Counted from the stretch's first letter, positions 15,312 through 22,598 are shown. The stretch: 32,072 nt of DNA from Cytobacillus oceanisediminis 2691 (GCF_007678455.1 NZ_VEEP01000009.1:1-32072), one strand, 5' to 3'. Numbers and translations: made by a program. Notes: generated by a model not told the origin, from the sequence alone.

Positions 15312-15408
15312 TCTCTTCAAATGATGTAGAACCTGGACCTTGTGACTGGCTCCCTGGCTATACCGGTATTGGCCGGGGAGACCCAAAATATCGAAAGGAT
15401 CGGTGAAG

Positions 15409-15834
15409 ATGAAAGAGAATGACCTAAATCTGGACATTGACATTGACCGTTTGAAAAAAGATCCCTCCTTGAATGAGGTACTTAATTTAACCCAGGCCAT
15501 TTTTAAAAAGCTGCCACAAGAAACAAACGATGAGAAACCGATAAATTCAAAACCAGCTGAAACAACCACTTTCAACCAAGATAGTATTCAATCATTGTTG
15601 ACAACAGCACAAAGTATCATCAACCCTGCTACTCTATCACTTCTCTCAAATGCATTGAAGCAGCAAAGTAACAAATCAGAGATTTCCAGGCAGGCGGTTG
15701 ATGAGCTTACCTCCAGCATGAATGCTTTAAAAGAGGAATTGAAACAGGTGAAAACCGAGTTAGTAGAGAGGAACCAGCGTTTGACTGCGCTGGAATCAGA
15801 AGTAAAATCTCTTAAACACCGCAAGAGACGGTAA
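15409..15834 (+). CDS. unknown protein with C-terminal coiled coil (141 aa)
   Basis: The protein starts MKENDLNLDIDIDRLKKDPS and has a helical middle part (QDSIQSLLTTAQSIINPATL). A clear coiled coil follows at about 95-140 (LTSSMNALKEELKQVKTE...ALESEVKSLKHRKRR). The tail ends in a basic cluster, so it may bind nucleic acid or a membrane surface. A GTG at 15403 is an alternative start; AAAGGA spacing favours ATG 15409. I recognise no family. It is the last gene of a possible two-gene unit with the small membrane protein upstream, and a terminator follows. Confidence 0.65.
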   Translation: MKENDLNLDIDIDRLKKDPSLNEVLNLTQAIFKKLPQETNDEKPINSKPAETTTFNQDSIQSLLTTAQSIINPATLSLLSNALKQQSNKSEISRQAVDELTSSMNALKEELKQVKTELVERNQRLTALESEVKSLKHRKRR

Positions 15835-15841
15835 AAAACTG

Positions 15842-15876
15842 AGAGTCCTTCATCCAGATATGAAGAACTCTTTTTT
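15842..15876 (+). terminator. Rho-independent terminator
   Basis: AGAGTCCTTCAT (15842-15853) pairs with ATGAAGAACTCT (15860-15871) with one mismatch, followed by T6. Confidence 0.75.
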
Positions 15877-15963
15877 CGTTTCTTTCTATTGTTTAGGATC
15901 GCCGAGAAGGATTTGGCAGATTTTTGGAGAATAAGGTCATATCATGCGATGGAGGTTTTGATT

Positions 15964-16704
15964 TTGAATACTGACACTTTGACAATCAATAAAACAAGCT
16001 GGGATGAGGTGGCCCGAAACTTTTTTGGGAGAACGGCTTTGCCGGAATATGGTCCCTTTGCTCCTGACGAAAAGGAACTGAACCTATTCGGGGATTTAAA
16101 CCATAAAAAAGTATTGGATATCGGATGCGGAAGCGGGCACTCCCTGAAATACACGCAAGAAAAAAAGGCCGATGAGCTGTGGGGCCTCGATCTTTCCAGC
16201 TCACAAATTCAGGCAGCCACAGAATTATTAAAAGGAACGAATGTCAAATTGTTTCAATCTCCTATGGAAGTGAACCCTGGAATTCCCGAAAGCCACTTTG
16301 ATATTGTATACTCCATTTTTGCTTTAGGCTGGACAACCAATCTGGAACAGACGCTGATTAACATCAATCAATATTTAAAGCCGGGCGGAGCGTTTATTTT
16401 CAGTTGGGAACATCCTCTGTTTAGCCGGGTGCGAAATACTGAGCATGGACTTTTACTCACAAAGTCTTATCATGAGGAAGGACCCTATGACCATGAAGCA
16501 TGGAACCATCCCGCCATCATGCAGCAGCATAAAATCAGCACCTATCTCAATTCACTAGTCGAAGCTGGCTTTAAGATCGAAAAAATAATCGAGGAAATCA
16601 GGGTTTCCGAAGAACTATTGTCCAGAGATTCTAACAGGTGGTATAACTGGGAGAAAGTTAAGGCCGTTCCGACGACCGTTATTTTTAAATGCACGAAAGT
16701 ATAG
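15964..16704 (+). CDS. class I SAM-dependent methyltransferase
   Basis: The 247-residue protein has motif I VLDIGCGSGHSLKYTQ, motif II LWGLDLSSSQIQAA, and the motif IV/post region FDIVYSIFALGWTTNLEQTL followed by YLKPGGAFIFSWEHP. That is a complete Rossmann methyltransferase core. The tail pattern SWEHPLFSRV with a His/Glu-rich loop is shared with small-molecule methyltransferases of Bacillus, but the substrate is unknown. GGAGG lies 8 nt before TTG 15964; an ATG at 15949 and a TTG at 15889 are alternatives in frame. It stands alone between two terminators. Confidence 0.85.
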   Translation: MNTDTLTINKTSWDEVARNFFGRTALPEYGPFAPDEKELNLFGDLNHKKVLDIGCGSGHSLKYTQEKKADELWGLDLSSSQIQAATELLKGTNVKLFQSPMEVNPGIPESHFDIVYSIFALGWTTNLEQTLININQYLKPGGAFIFSWEHPLFSRVRNTEHGLLLTKSYHEEGPYDHEAWNHPAIMQQHKISTYLNSLVEAGFKIEKIIEEIRVSEELLSRDSNRWYNWEKVKAVPTTVIFKCTKV

Positions 16705-16734
16705 TAATTAAAGCGAGACTTCAACGATAATATA

Positions 16735-16764
16735 AAAAAAGGACTTTTGACTAGGTCCTTTTTT
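16735..16764. terminator. bidirectional terminator
   Basis: AAAAAAGGAC (16735-16744) pairs with GTCCTTTTTT (16755-16764). It separates the convergent methyltransferase and small membrane-protein genes. Confidence 0.8.
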
Positions 16765-16767
16765 CAA

Positions 16768-16938
16768 TCAATCTCTAAAGAGTTTTTGTGAAATAAAAGC
16801 TATTAAAAGATAGACTATGAAGGCAATAATACCAAAGTATATTCTGTTCTCCCATACGTATCCGCGGGCGAACGTCAGAATGGTAGCAGCAAAAAAACCT
16901 GTGAACAGGACCTGGTCAAGATTAAATTTGGTTTTCAT
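16768..16938 (-). CDS. small membrane protein (56 aa)
   Basis: The ATG at 16938 lies within the last 17 nt of the upstream Nudix gene, behind GGAGTTAGAGG, so it is probably translationally coupled. The product MKTKFNLDQVLFTGFFAATI... has two hydrophobic helices (about 9-24 and 33-50) joined by a short RGYVWENR loop. I do not recognise the family. It closes a three-gene run: HIT, Nudix, small membrane protein. Confidence 0.65.
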   Translation of the reverse strand: MKTKFNLDQVLFTGFFAATILTFARGYVWENRIYFGIIAFIVYLLIAFISQKLFRD

Positions 16939-17404
16939 CCTCTAACTCCAATCTGAACGAAACTATAAATCGTATTATTCCCAAATCTACCTGGTCAATT
17001 TGGATATCTTCTTTTAAATCCCATAGTTTTATTTCAGAAGTCTCCTCGTTTTGAATAAAAGGCATAAGTGAATAGATCGTAGAGAAGTATAGAGGATTGA
17101 ACTTATCAGCCTTTGTCACGTGATTTTTTACCCTGGCTACCCCGATTAATTGCATACTTTCTACAATCTGTCCCGTTTCTTCAACCAATTCCCTTTTTGC
17201 ACACTCCAATGGTGTTTCATTTTCTTCTCTTTTGCCAGCCGGCAACTCCCATTGCTGTCTCAAGCTGTTGTATCCCAGAAGATATTCCCCCTCCTTTTCA
17301 ACAATCGCAAAAGACCCAGCCAGTGGATGAACATGTTCTATTTCCCGTTCACTCATTCTTATGCACTCAATCAATTCAAAACCATTATTCTGAGGTGATG
17401 CCAT
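16922..17404 (-). CDS. Nudix hydrolase
   Basis: The 160-residue protein carries a full Nudix box G-x5-E-x7-REVEE-type, seen here as GKREENETPLECAKRELVEETGQI, after WELPAG. Nudix enzymes cleave nucleoside diphosphates linked to another group, with Mg2+ held by the RELVEE glutamates. The preceding WELPAGKRE resembles ADP-sugar pyrophosphatases, but the substrate cannot be told. Its start overlaps the end of the HIT gene by 20 nt and follows AAAGGACGG, so it belongs to the same operon. Confidence 0.88.
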   Translation of the reverse strand: MASPQNNGFELIECIRMSEREIEHVHPLAGSFAIVEKEGEYLLGYNSLRQQWELPAGKREENETPLECAKRELVEETGQIVESMQLIGVARVKNHVTKADKFNPLYFSTIYSLMPFIQNEETSEIKLWDLKEDIQIDQVDLGIIRFIVSFRLELEDENQI

Positions 17405-17765
17405 TAAGCAGCCGTCCTTTTTCGTCCCTTACTCTTGCACCAAAATGAACATGCCAATGCATATGTTTATTGCTTTGATAGTTACCTGCATTGGTAGAAA
17501 TGGTACAGGCTCCATATTCTTTTTCAAGCCTCACTGCTACTTCCCTGACAACCTGGAGCACATCCTCCAATAAATCCTTTTCTTCGGCTGTAACAGTCAA
17601 GAAAGAATGTATATGTTTTTTTGGAATGACAATGATATGTACTTCATAATAAGGGCGGGTATGGTAAAAGGCGAGACTATGTTCCGTTTCTTTGATGGTC
17701 TTTACAACCGTTTTGCCAGAAAGCACCTCATAACAATAAAAATCTTCCCATTGATTGTTAGCCAC
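17385..17765 (-). CDS. HIT-family nucleotide-binding protein
   Basis: The 126-residue protein has the histidine triad HMHWHVHFG near its C terminus (about residues 102-110), with the catalytic middle His. The preceding pattern EVHIIVIPKKHIHSFL is the HIT core strand. HIT proteins are nucleotidyl hydrolases or transferases acting on AMP-linked compounds. It is the first gene of a run with a Nudix hydrolase and a small membrane protein, suggesting a nucleotide house-cleaning unit, which is inferred from context. Confidence 0.9.
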   Translation of the reverse strand: MANNQWEDFYCYEVLSGKTVVKTIKETEHSLAFYHTRPYYEVHIIVIPKKHIHSFLTVTAEEKDLLEDVLQVVREVAVRLEKEYGACTISTNAGNYQSNKHMHWHVHFGARVRDEKGRLLNGITSE

Positions 17766-17828
17766 GTTTCAAACACCCCTCTTCATCCATCTAGTTTTTT
17801 CTGTTTATTTATCCCTGTTGCCGTTCTA

Positions 17829-18293
17829 TTAAGGTTCATTACTTTTATCAAGATAACCTTGAATATATTTTAAATAACCTGACTGCAAATCTTTCGGCAA
17901 AAAGTACAAATGAAAGAACTTAAGATCGACTGATTCATGTTCATCTTTTTCCAAAATCCCTTTATATTCCCTTGTTGAATAAACAGTTGTGACAGAATAA
18001 AGTTCGTCTCCGTTCGCCACTTTTAAATAGAAGTCAGCGCCTGAGTACACGCCTTCGAGATTGAGGTCGCCTATAATAAGCCCTGTTTCTTCCTTTACTT
18101 CCCTTCTTGCTGTTTCCTCAAGACTCTCCCCTAACTCCATCAATCCACCTGGCAGGCCCCAGCCACCATCACTCCGAAGCTGCAGAAGCAATTCATCTTT
18201 CTCATTAAAAATCATGACAACTGCCCCGGGTAAAATCAGTGGCCGATGGCCAACCAACTTTCTTAGCTCAGCAATATATTCCAATGGTTTCAC
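17829..18293 (-). CDS. Nudix hydrolase
   Basis: The 154-residue protein has the Nudix box GLMELGESLEETARREVKEETGL after WGLPGG. The N terminus MKPLEYIAELRKLVGHRPLI with PGAVVMIFNEKDELLLQLRS is typical of a large Bacillus Nudix subgroup whose substrates are unproven. The start is a GTG at 18293 with only a weak ribosome site, and no better in-frame start is near. It lies 63 nt upstream of the HIT gene on the same strand and may share its transcript. Confidence 0.87.
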   Translation of the reverse strand: MKPLEYIAELRKLVGHRPLILPGAVVMIFNEKDELLLQLRSDGGWGLPGGLMELGESLEETARREVKEETGLIIGDLNLEGVYSGADFYLKVANGDELYSVTTVYSTREYKGILEKDEHESVDLKFFHLYFLPKDLQSGYLKYIQGYLDKSNEP

Positions 18294-18446
18294 TCCATGC
18301 TATTTTTTAAAGGCCCTTTTCTCAAACTTTCTTGCTATTGACTACTAATTTGGATTGAATGACCTAGTTTTCTTTATAATATTCAAGCTTAATCTGAGAA
18401 AAGAGCTTGCACACTTAAAAACGAACTTCAAAATTGCTTATAGCAC

Positions 18447-18472
18447 GTTAAAATCGGCTTTAAGATTTTAAC
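18447..18472. terminator. hairpin, possible weak terminator
   Basis: GTTAAAATC (18447-18455) pairs perfectly with GATTTTAAC (18464-18472). It lies 8 nt after the methyltransferase stop on the minus strand. No T run follows, so termination is uncertain. Confidence 0.35.
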
Positions 18473-18480
18473 AACAATCT

Positions 18481-19194
18481 TTACGAAACTGCCTTTTTAA
18501 ATAATCCAGCCAACAGTTCACTTGTTCCAAAAAGGCCTTCTTCAGGTGACCTGTCATTCATTTCCCTGATTTCCACTACTTCAAAATCCCTGAAGATTCT
18601 AGTTAGTTTTTCAAATGTAAAACCTAATCCGCCTTTCATGCTTCTCCCTCTGTACACTTCCCAATCAGAAATGTCCGACCCGCCAAGTTTTCCACCCACA
18701 ACAAAGCAGGTAAGGGCGAAATGGCCTCCGGGCTTTAAAGCACGAGTTACTAGGTCAATATAATCCATTCTCCGGTGTGGAGGGATATGATGAAAGCACC
18801 CTGAGTCATAGACTAGATCGTATGAACCCTCTTCTATATCCAATTCAAAAATATTTTGCTTTAGAAAGTTCACTTTCACATTTTCATCAAGCGCCCTTTC
18901 TTTTCCCCAGTTCACCCCCTCTTCAGATTGATCCACCGCATCCACAGAAAAACCTTTTCCAGCTAAATAAATAGCATTTCTTCCTGGACCGCATCCCAAC
19001 TCCAGGACTTTACCAGTAGTTAATTTCCTTGTTTCCACATACTCTGCCAGATTCTCATCAGGGTAGTTTTTAAAAAAAGGGACTCCTCTGTCTCTGTCGG
19101 AATAAAAAACGTCCCAATTGAATTGCCTTTCCTCACTCAAAAGCTGATCAAGCATCTCCAATAAATCATCATAGCTGTATATACTTTCTTTCAT
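18481..19194 (-). CDS. class I SAM-dependent methyltransferase (TehB/thiopurine-like)
   Basis: The product (about 237 residues) has motif I VLELGCGPGRNAIYLAGKG, motif II VDAVDQSEEGV, and YDLVYDSGCFHHIPPHRR followed by LKPGGHFALTCF. GRNAIYLA after motif I and the FHHIPPHRR block are typical of the TehB/TPMT-like group, which methylates soft nucleophiles such as tellurite or selenite in some members. Its own substrate is unknown. Two adjacent ATGs (19197 and 19194) follow AGGAGG; the second has better spacing. The gene begins 18 nt after the end of the DnaN-like gene, so the two form an operon. Confidence 0.85.
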   Translation of the reverse strand: MKESIYSYDDLLEMLDQLLSEERQFNWDVFYSDRDRGVPFFKNYPDENLAEYVETRKLTTGKVLELGCGPGRNAIYLAGKGFSVDAVDQSEEGVNWGKERALDENVKVNFLKQNIFELDIEEGSYDLVYDSGCFHHIPPHRRMDYIDLVTRALKPGGHFALTCFVVGGKLGGSDISDWEVYRGRSMKGGLGFTFEKLTRIFRDFEVVEIREMNDRSPEEGLFGTSELLAGLFKKAVS

Positions 19195-19215
19195 CATTTT
19201 CCTCCTTTAATTCCC

Positions 19216-20325
19216 TTATCCCATCACTGGAGATATCATCTGCAAATGTTGTTTATCGCTGTTTGGCTTAATTACAACTGGTCTCATGGACCCAGAGAAA
19301 CTCATCACAATTTCTTCGTCGGAAATTGATTTAAGAGCATCAATTAGAAAACTATTATTCAATGAAATCAAAATCTCCGGATTTCCTTCGAGTTCCCTGA
19401 TAGGGATAGTCTCCTCTGTTCCCCCTAAATCTGAAGAATAGGAAGCAACCATTAGTCTCCCTTCCGAAACACTCAATTTCACCTTGTTTCTGCTTGTGTC
19501 GCGAGTAAACAGGCTGGCACGGTCAATAGCATTCAATAACTTCCTGGTAGAAAGGATCATTGATGTTTTTGATTCTGATGGGATAATGCTTGAAAGGTCA
19601 GGATAGTTCCCCTCAATTAATCTTGAGTACAAGGATAAATCTTGTGACTCGAAGACAAAGTAATTTTCTGATACATGGATTGTAACGGTACTATCATTGA
19701 AAAATCTTATGAATTCCCTTATTGAATTCAGTGGAATTATGTATGAACCGGCAATAGGGGATTCAAAATCAAGTTCACTCATTGACAATCGATGAGAATT
19801 TGTGGCTGCACATCTTAGTTTGTTGTTCAGGAACGAAATCGATATCCCTGTAAGGACCTGGCGAGAATCATTTACTGAAGCTGCGAATACAGTCTGTTTA
19901 ACCATTTCGTGGAGGTGGTTTGCCTGCAGCTGGACGGTTTCATCGCTATTCACTTTTGGCAATGATGGGTATTCATCAACATTGAGACCATTTAGCTGAA
20001 TCTTTATCTCATCAGCCTTTATAATAAGTTTATTATTATCCCCTGTTTCCACCGTGATTTCACCAGGCAATTTTTTAATTAACTCTGCTAAATATTTAGC
20101 AGGTGCAACAAAGCTGCCCTTTTCAATGATTTCAAGGTTTCCCTCATTACCAAACAGCTCTTTTTTCAGAAAAAAGTTATGATTGCTGACAATAAGAGTC
20201 AAACCTTCAGAATGGGCAACTACTTTAATGCCGCATAAAATTTGCGGAATAGGATTGGCCAAAACACTCCTGCTTAAATTCGATAGTGCTTCATAAAACA
20301 AGCCACTCTTAATGATAAATTTCAT
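19216..20325 (-). CDS. second DnaN-type DNA polymerase III sliding clamp
   Basis: The 369-residue protein covers all three clamp domains. It begins MKFIIKSGLFYEALSNLSRS. Family blocks include LNGLNVDEYPSLPKV, FAASVNDSRQVLTGISISF, AATNSHRLSM, LIEGNYPDLSSIIPSES, LLNAIDRASLF and SFSGSMRPVVIKP. The C terminus is QMISPVMG where main clamps end in a PVRTY-type tail, so the conserved tail is altered. It is not next to dnaA or recF, so it is a paralogue rather than the replicative dnaN. Some Bacillus carry such second clamps with unclear roles. Its operon partner is a methyltransferase. Confidence 0.9.
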   Translation of the reverse strand: MKFIIKSGLFYEALSNLSRSVLANPIPQILCGIKVVAHSEGLTLIVSNHNFFLKKELFGNEGNLEIIEKGSFVAPAKYLAELIKKLPGEITVETGDNNKLIIKADEIKIQLNGLNVDEYPSLPKVNSDETVQLQANHLHEMVKQTVFAASVNDSRQVLTGISISFLNNKLRCAATNSHRLSMSELDFESPIAGSYIIPLNSIREFIRFFNDSTVTIHVSENYFVFESQDLSLYSRLIEGNYPDLSSIIPSESKTSMILSTRKLLNAIDRASLFTRDTSRNKVKLSVSEGRLMVASYSSDLGGTEETIPIRELEGNPEILISLNNSFLIDALKSISDEEIVMSFSGSMRPVVIKPNSDKQHLQMISPVMG

Positions 20326-20394
20326 GCTTCTTTCCTTTCCTCTTTCTATATACTATAAATTCGACAAATTTTTGGAAAATCCTTGTAAAAATTA

Positions 20395-20428
20395 AAAAAG
20401 TGACCCCTCTTTAAGAAGAATCACTTTT
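20395..20428 (-). terminator. Rho-independent terminator
   Basis: AAAAGTGA (20396-20403) pairs with TCACTTTT (20421-20428) around a 17-nt loop. On the minus strand the stem runs into CTTTTTTAATTTTT. The stop codon of the methyltransferase gene lies in the stem. Confidence 0.6.
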
Positions 20429-21035
20429 GTTCAATTTGCATTTTTTTGATGATAACCTGAATAACATGACCGGTGCCTGTGTGCAATTCACCTTCCACTC
20501 TTTCCTGTTCTCCATAAAAGAAATGAAGTACTTTGTAGCCTTTAATCCATTCTAAAACATCAGATGGATCGTAAAGCATCTCAACCGTCTTAGGTCCGCC
20601 TGTTCCGTATTTGACCTGGTCTTCTGAATATACCTCGAACATGATGGTGCCCCCCGGCTTGACAGTTGAAATCAATTTATCCATCACGGTTTTTTGATCA
20701 TCTTTACTAAAATGACCAAATACCATAAAGGCTGCATCGAATTCTTCAGCAGGTACCCCATCATGTATTAAATTCTTTAGTTCCGTTGAGATTTTCACTT
20801 TATGCCGCTCCGCCAATGCATTCGTCTTATTCAAACCATTTTCTGCATAATCATAAGCCGTAACTATATGCCCCTGCAGTGCAAGATAAACCGCATTCCG
20901 GCCTTCTCCTTCAGCAAACGCCACGATTTTACTTCCTTTTCCTAATCTGTGTGCTTGTTCTTTTATGAATTGATTTGGTTCTTCACCATATACATACTGT
21001 TCGGTACCAAAACGTTCATGCCACGAATTTCCCAT
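20421..21035 (-). CDS. class I SAM-dependent methyltransferase (TehB-like)
   Basis: The 204-residue protein starts MGNSWHERFGTEQYVYGEEPNQFI, the usual opening of small TehB-like methyltransferases. It has motif I IVAFAEGEGRNAVYLALQG, motif II VTAYDYAENGL and later VKPGGTIMFEVYSEDQ. The EGEGRNA variant is characteristic of this group. Members act on tellurite, selenite or unknown small nucleophiles. It is divergent from the thioredoxin-like selenoprotein gene with a shared 112-nt promoter region, which makes a link to selenium chemistry tempting, but nothing in the sequence proves it. Confidence 0.83.
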   Translation of the reverse strand: MGNSWHERFGTEQYVYGEEPNQFIKEQAHRLGKGSKIVAFAEGEGRNAVYLALQGHIVTAYDYAENGLNKTNALAERHKVKISTELKNLIHDGVPAEEFDAAFMVFGHFSKDDQKTVMDKLISTVKPGGTIMFEVYSEDQVKYGTGGPKTVEMLYDPSDVLEWIKGYKVLHFFYGEQERVEGELHTGTGHVIQVIIKKMQIEQK

Positions 21036-21147
21036 ACGATCACTCCTTCCTAATCATTATACCCATTACCCTTTTTTTAGTATGATAAAAGTTCAGGTGG
21101 CTATTCTATTTTTAAGTGGGTATCAGTAACGAAAGGAGCTGAATTAA

Positions 21148-21477
21148 ATGAAAGAATTAACATCAATTGATGAAGTAAAAAGTTTAATCAATGATAACGA
21201 ATTAAGTTTTATTTATGTCTTGACCGATGGTTGAAGTGTCTGTCACGGATTGCTTCCTCAGGTCGAGGAAGTTTTGAAAGATTTCCCTAAAATCGAGACT
21301 GGGCTGGTCAATGCCGGGAAGGTCGAAGAAATAGCGGGATTCCTTATGGCGTTTACAGTACCCGTTTTAGTCTTGTATGCAGATGGACGAGAGTATTTAA
21401 GAGAGGCAAGAATCGTCCAGGTTGAGAAACTCAGGGAAGACGTCTCCAGGATTTATGAAGGATTCTTTGGAGAATAA
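21148..21477 (+). CDS. thioredoxin-like selenoprotein with U-x-x-C active site
   Basis: ATG 21148 follows AAAGGAG. The frame meets UGA at 21232-21234 and continues open to TAA at 21475, giving 109 residues with selenocysteine at 29. The active-site region reads TDG-U-SVCHGLLPQVEEVL, that is U-x-x-C with Cys 32. Cys-containing homologues of this small thioredoxin family in Bacillus read CSVCHGLLPQ at the same place. FTVPVLVLYADGREYLREAR supplies the cis-Pro strand. A 7-bp SECIS-like hairpin starts 19 nt after the UGA. A conventional reading would give a 28-residue stub followed by an orphan frame starting at 21250. The role is probably thiol-disulfide reduction. Confidence 0.92.
21252..21272 (+). 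promoter_or_regulatory. SECIS-like hairpin of the thioredoxin-like selenoprotein mRNA
   Basis: CTTCCTC (21253-21259) pairs perfectly with GAGGAAG (21265-21271), extended by one G-U pair. The loop AGGUC lies at +26 to +30 after the UGA and closely resembles the AGGUCU loop of the E. coli fdhF SECIS. Confidence 0.85.
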
Positions 21478-21484
21478 TTGGGGG

Positions 21485-21516
21485 GCTTGGTTAATCCAAG
21501 CTCTCGTTTTTCTTTT
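21485..21516 (+). terminator. Rho-independent terminator of the selenoprotein gene
   Basis: GCTTGG (21485-21490) pairs with CCAAGC (21496-21501), extended by G-U pairs, followed by a T-rich stretch. It is 8 nt behind the thioredoxin-like stop. Confidence 0.75.
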
Positions 21517-21521
21517 ATATT

Positions 21522-21793
21522 GGCTCTGTTAAACAAGACTGTTGATTTTCGTTCCAGGCGCTTCGCTTTCCGCTGGAAGAATATTAAAAAACCAACTGCC
21601 GTCTTTTTCATAAGCAATTCTTCCTTGGGGCTGGCGCTGAGCCTCCTCGTCGCTTTGCTCCTGTGGGGTGCAAATGATTCCTCACGTGAATCATTTCACC
21701 TAGGTCTCACCTGTCCAGCTGCGCCCGCATGAGTCTTCGCGCCTTCCCCTACAATCAACAGGTGTAAAAACAACATTGAGCTTTAACAGAGCC
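21522..21793. mobile_element. 272-bp MITE-like element with terminal inverted repeats
   Basis: GGCTCTGTTAAA (21522-21533) and TTTAACAGAGCC (21782-21793) are perfect 12-bp terminal inverted repeats, directly flanked by the 7-bp repeat TTATATT on both sides (21515-21521 and 21794-21800). The inside is GC-richer than its surroundings and has no transposase. Its core (CGCTTCGCTTTCCGC, GGTCTCACCTGTCC, GTCTTCGCGCCTTCC) resembles a dispersed repeat common in Bacillaceae genomes. The open frame across it is not a gene. Confidence 0.8.
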
Positions 21794-21800
21794 TTATATT

Positions 21801-22061
21801 AAGGGTATTTTTCGTTAAGATCCATCAATTATGAAATATAATAACTTTATATTTCAACTTGGGAGGAAATCTTGCACCGATACCTACAATTTGTCTGAAC
21901 ACGATACCGATTTCGATAAATTCTGTGTTTTAATCCTCTCACTCCCAATCCGATATTCCCTTCTATCTCCTCTAAATATTAATCTTAGGTTAATGCATGA
22001 ATTGTTCTCTTTTAAACAAAATAAGCCTTGTTGACAATTTCCTTTCCTAAGGAGAAACAAA
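21801..22061. other. intergenic stretch, no gene seen
   Basis: About 260 nt between the mobile element and the DUF3231 gene. It contains short frames on both strands without ribosome sites, and I consider none real. The last 40 nt contain TTGACA (about 22031) and the AAGGAGAA ribosome site of the next gene. Confidence 0.4.
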
Positions 22062-22598
22062 ATGAATATAAACACAATAAGGAGTGCGGTTATGGGAATT
22101 TTAAGCGGAAATCCAAAAGATGAACCTATGCATTATGGTGAGGTATATGGGGCCTGGACTCATTTATCAGTCAATCATGGTCTGATCGCTGCATACCAGA
22201 CCTTTATCAATCACATTGGTGATGAGGATCTTAAAAAGCTTGTCCAAGAAGCAATTGAGGCGATGCAGGAAGAAAATAAGCAGGTTGAAGAACTGCTAAA
22301 AACGAATGGCATCGGGCTCCCTCCATCTTCACCTGAACGTCCTGTTGCCCATCTGGAAGATATTCCTCCTGGAGCAAGATTCAGTGACCCTGAAATTTCG
22401 GCTGCAGTCTCAAAGGATGTTGCAGAAGGTCTGATTGCCGCGAGTACTATGATCGGCCAGTCCATCAGAGAAGATATCGCGATGATGTACGGCCAATTCC
22501 ATATGGCAAAGGCACAATTTGGCGCTAAAATGCTAAAGTTAAACAAAACAAAAGGCTGGCTGATTCCTCCTCCACTACAGGTAAAATCTACCGAGTAA
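22062..22598 (+). CDS. DUF3231-family protein (single domain)
   Basis: The 178-residue helical protein starts MNINTIRSAVMGILSGNPKDEP. It has HYGEVYGAWTHLSVNHGLIAAYQTF and then QEENKQVEELLKTNGIGLPPSSPERP, followed by AMMYGQFHMAKAQFGAKML. These blocks are those of DUF3231, a four-helix ferritin-like fold of unknown function found in Bacillus, usually as two tandem repeats. Here there is a single copy. Conserved His and Glu residues (HYGE, NHG, YGQFH) could bind metal. The start follows AAGGAGAAA. It is convergent with selB. Confidence 0.82.
   Translation: MNINTIRSAVMGILSGNPKDEPMHYGEVYGAWTHLSVNHGLIAAYQTFINHIGDEDLKKLVQEAIEAMQEENKQVEELLKTNGIGLPPSSPERPVAHLEDIPPGARFSDPEISAAVSKDVAEGLIAASTMIGQSIREDIAMMYGQFHMAKAQFGAKMLKLNKTKGWLIPPPLQVKSTE

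Noticed and set aside
21250-21477. Conventional 75-residue gene starting at 21250
   Set aside because: It has no ribosome site, and it is the downstream part of the thioredoxin-like frame, which makes sense only when joined to the 28 codons before the UGA.
21478-21732. 84-codon plus-strand frame across the repeat
   Set aside because: It runs from the selenoprotein terminator into the MITE-like element; such frames are known artefacts of this repeat type.
21831-22034. Plus-strand 67-codon frame before the DUF3231 gene
   Set aside because: No ribosome site; composition is that of random AT-rich sequence, and a comparable frame exists on the opposite strand.
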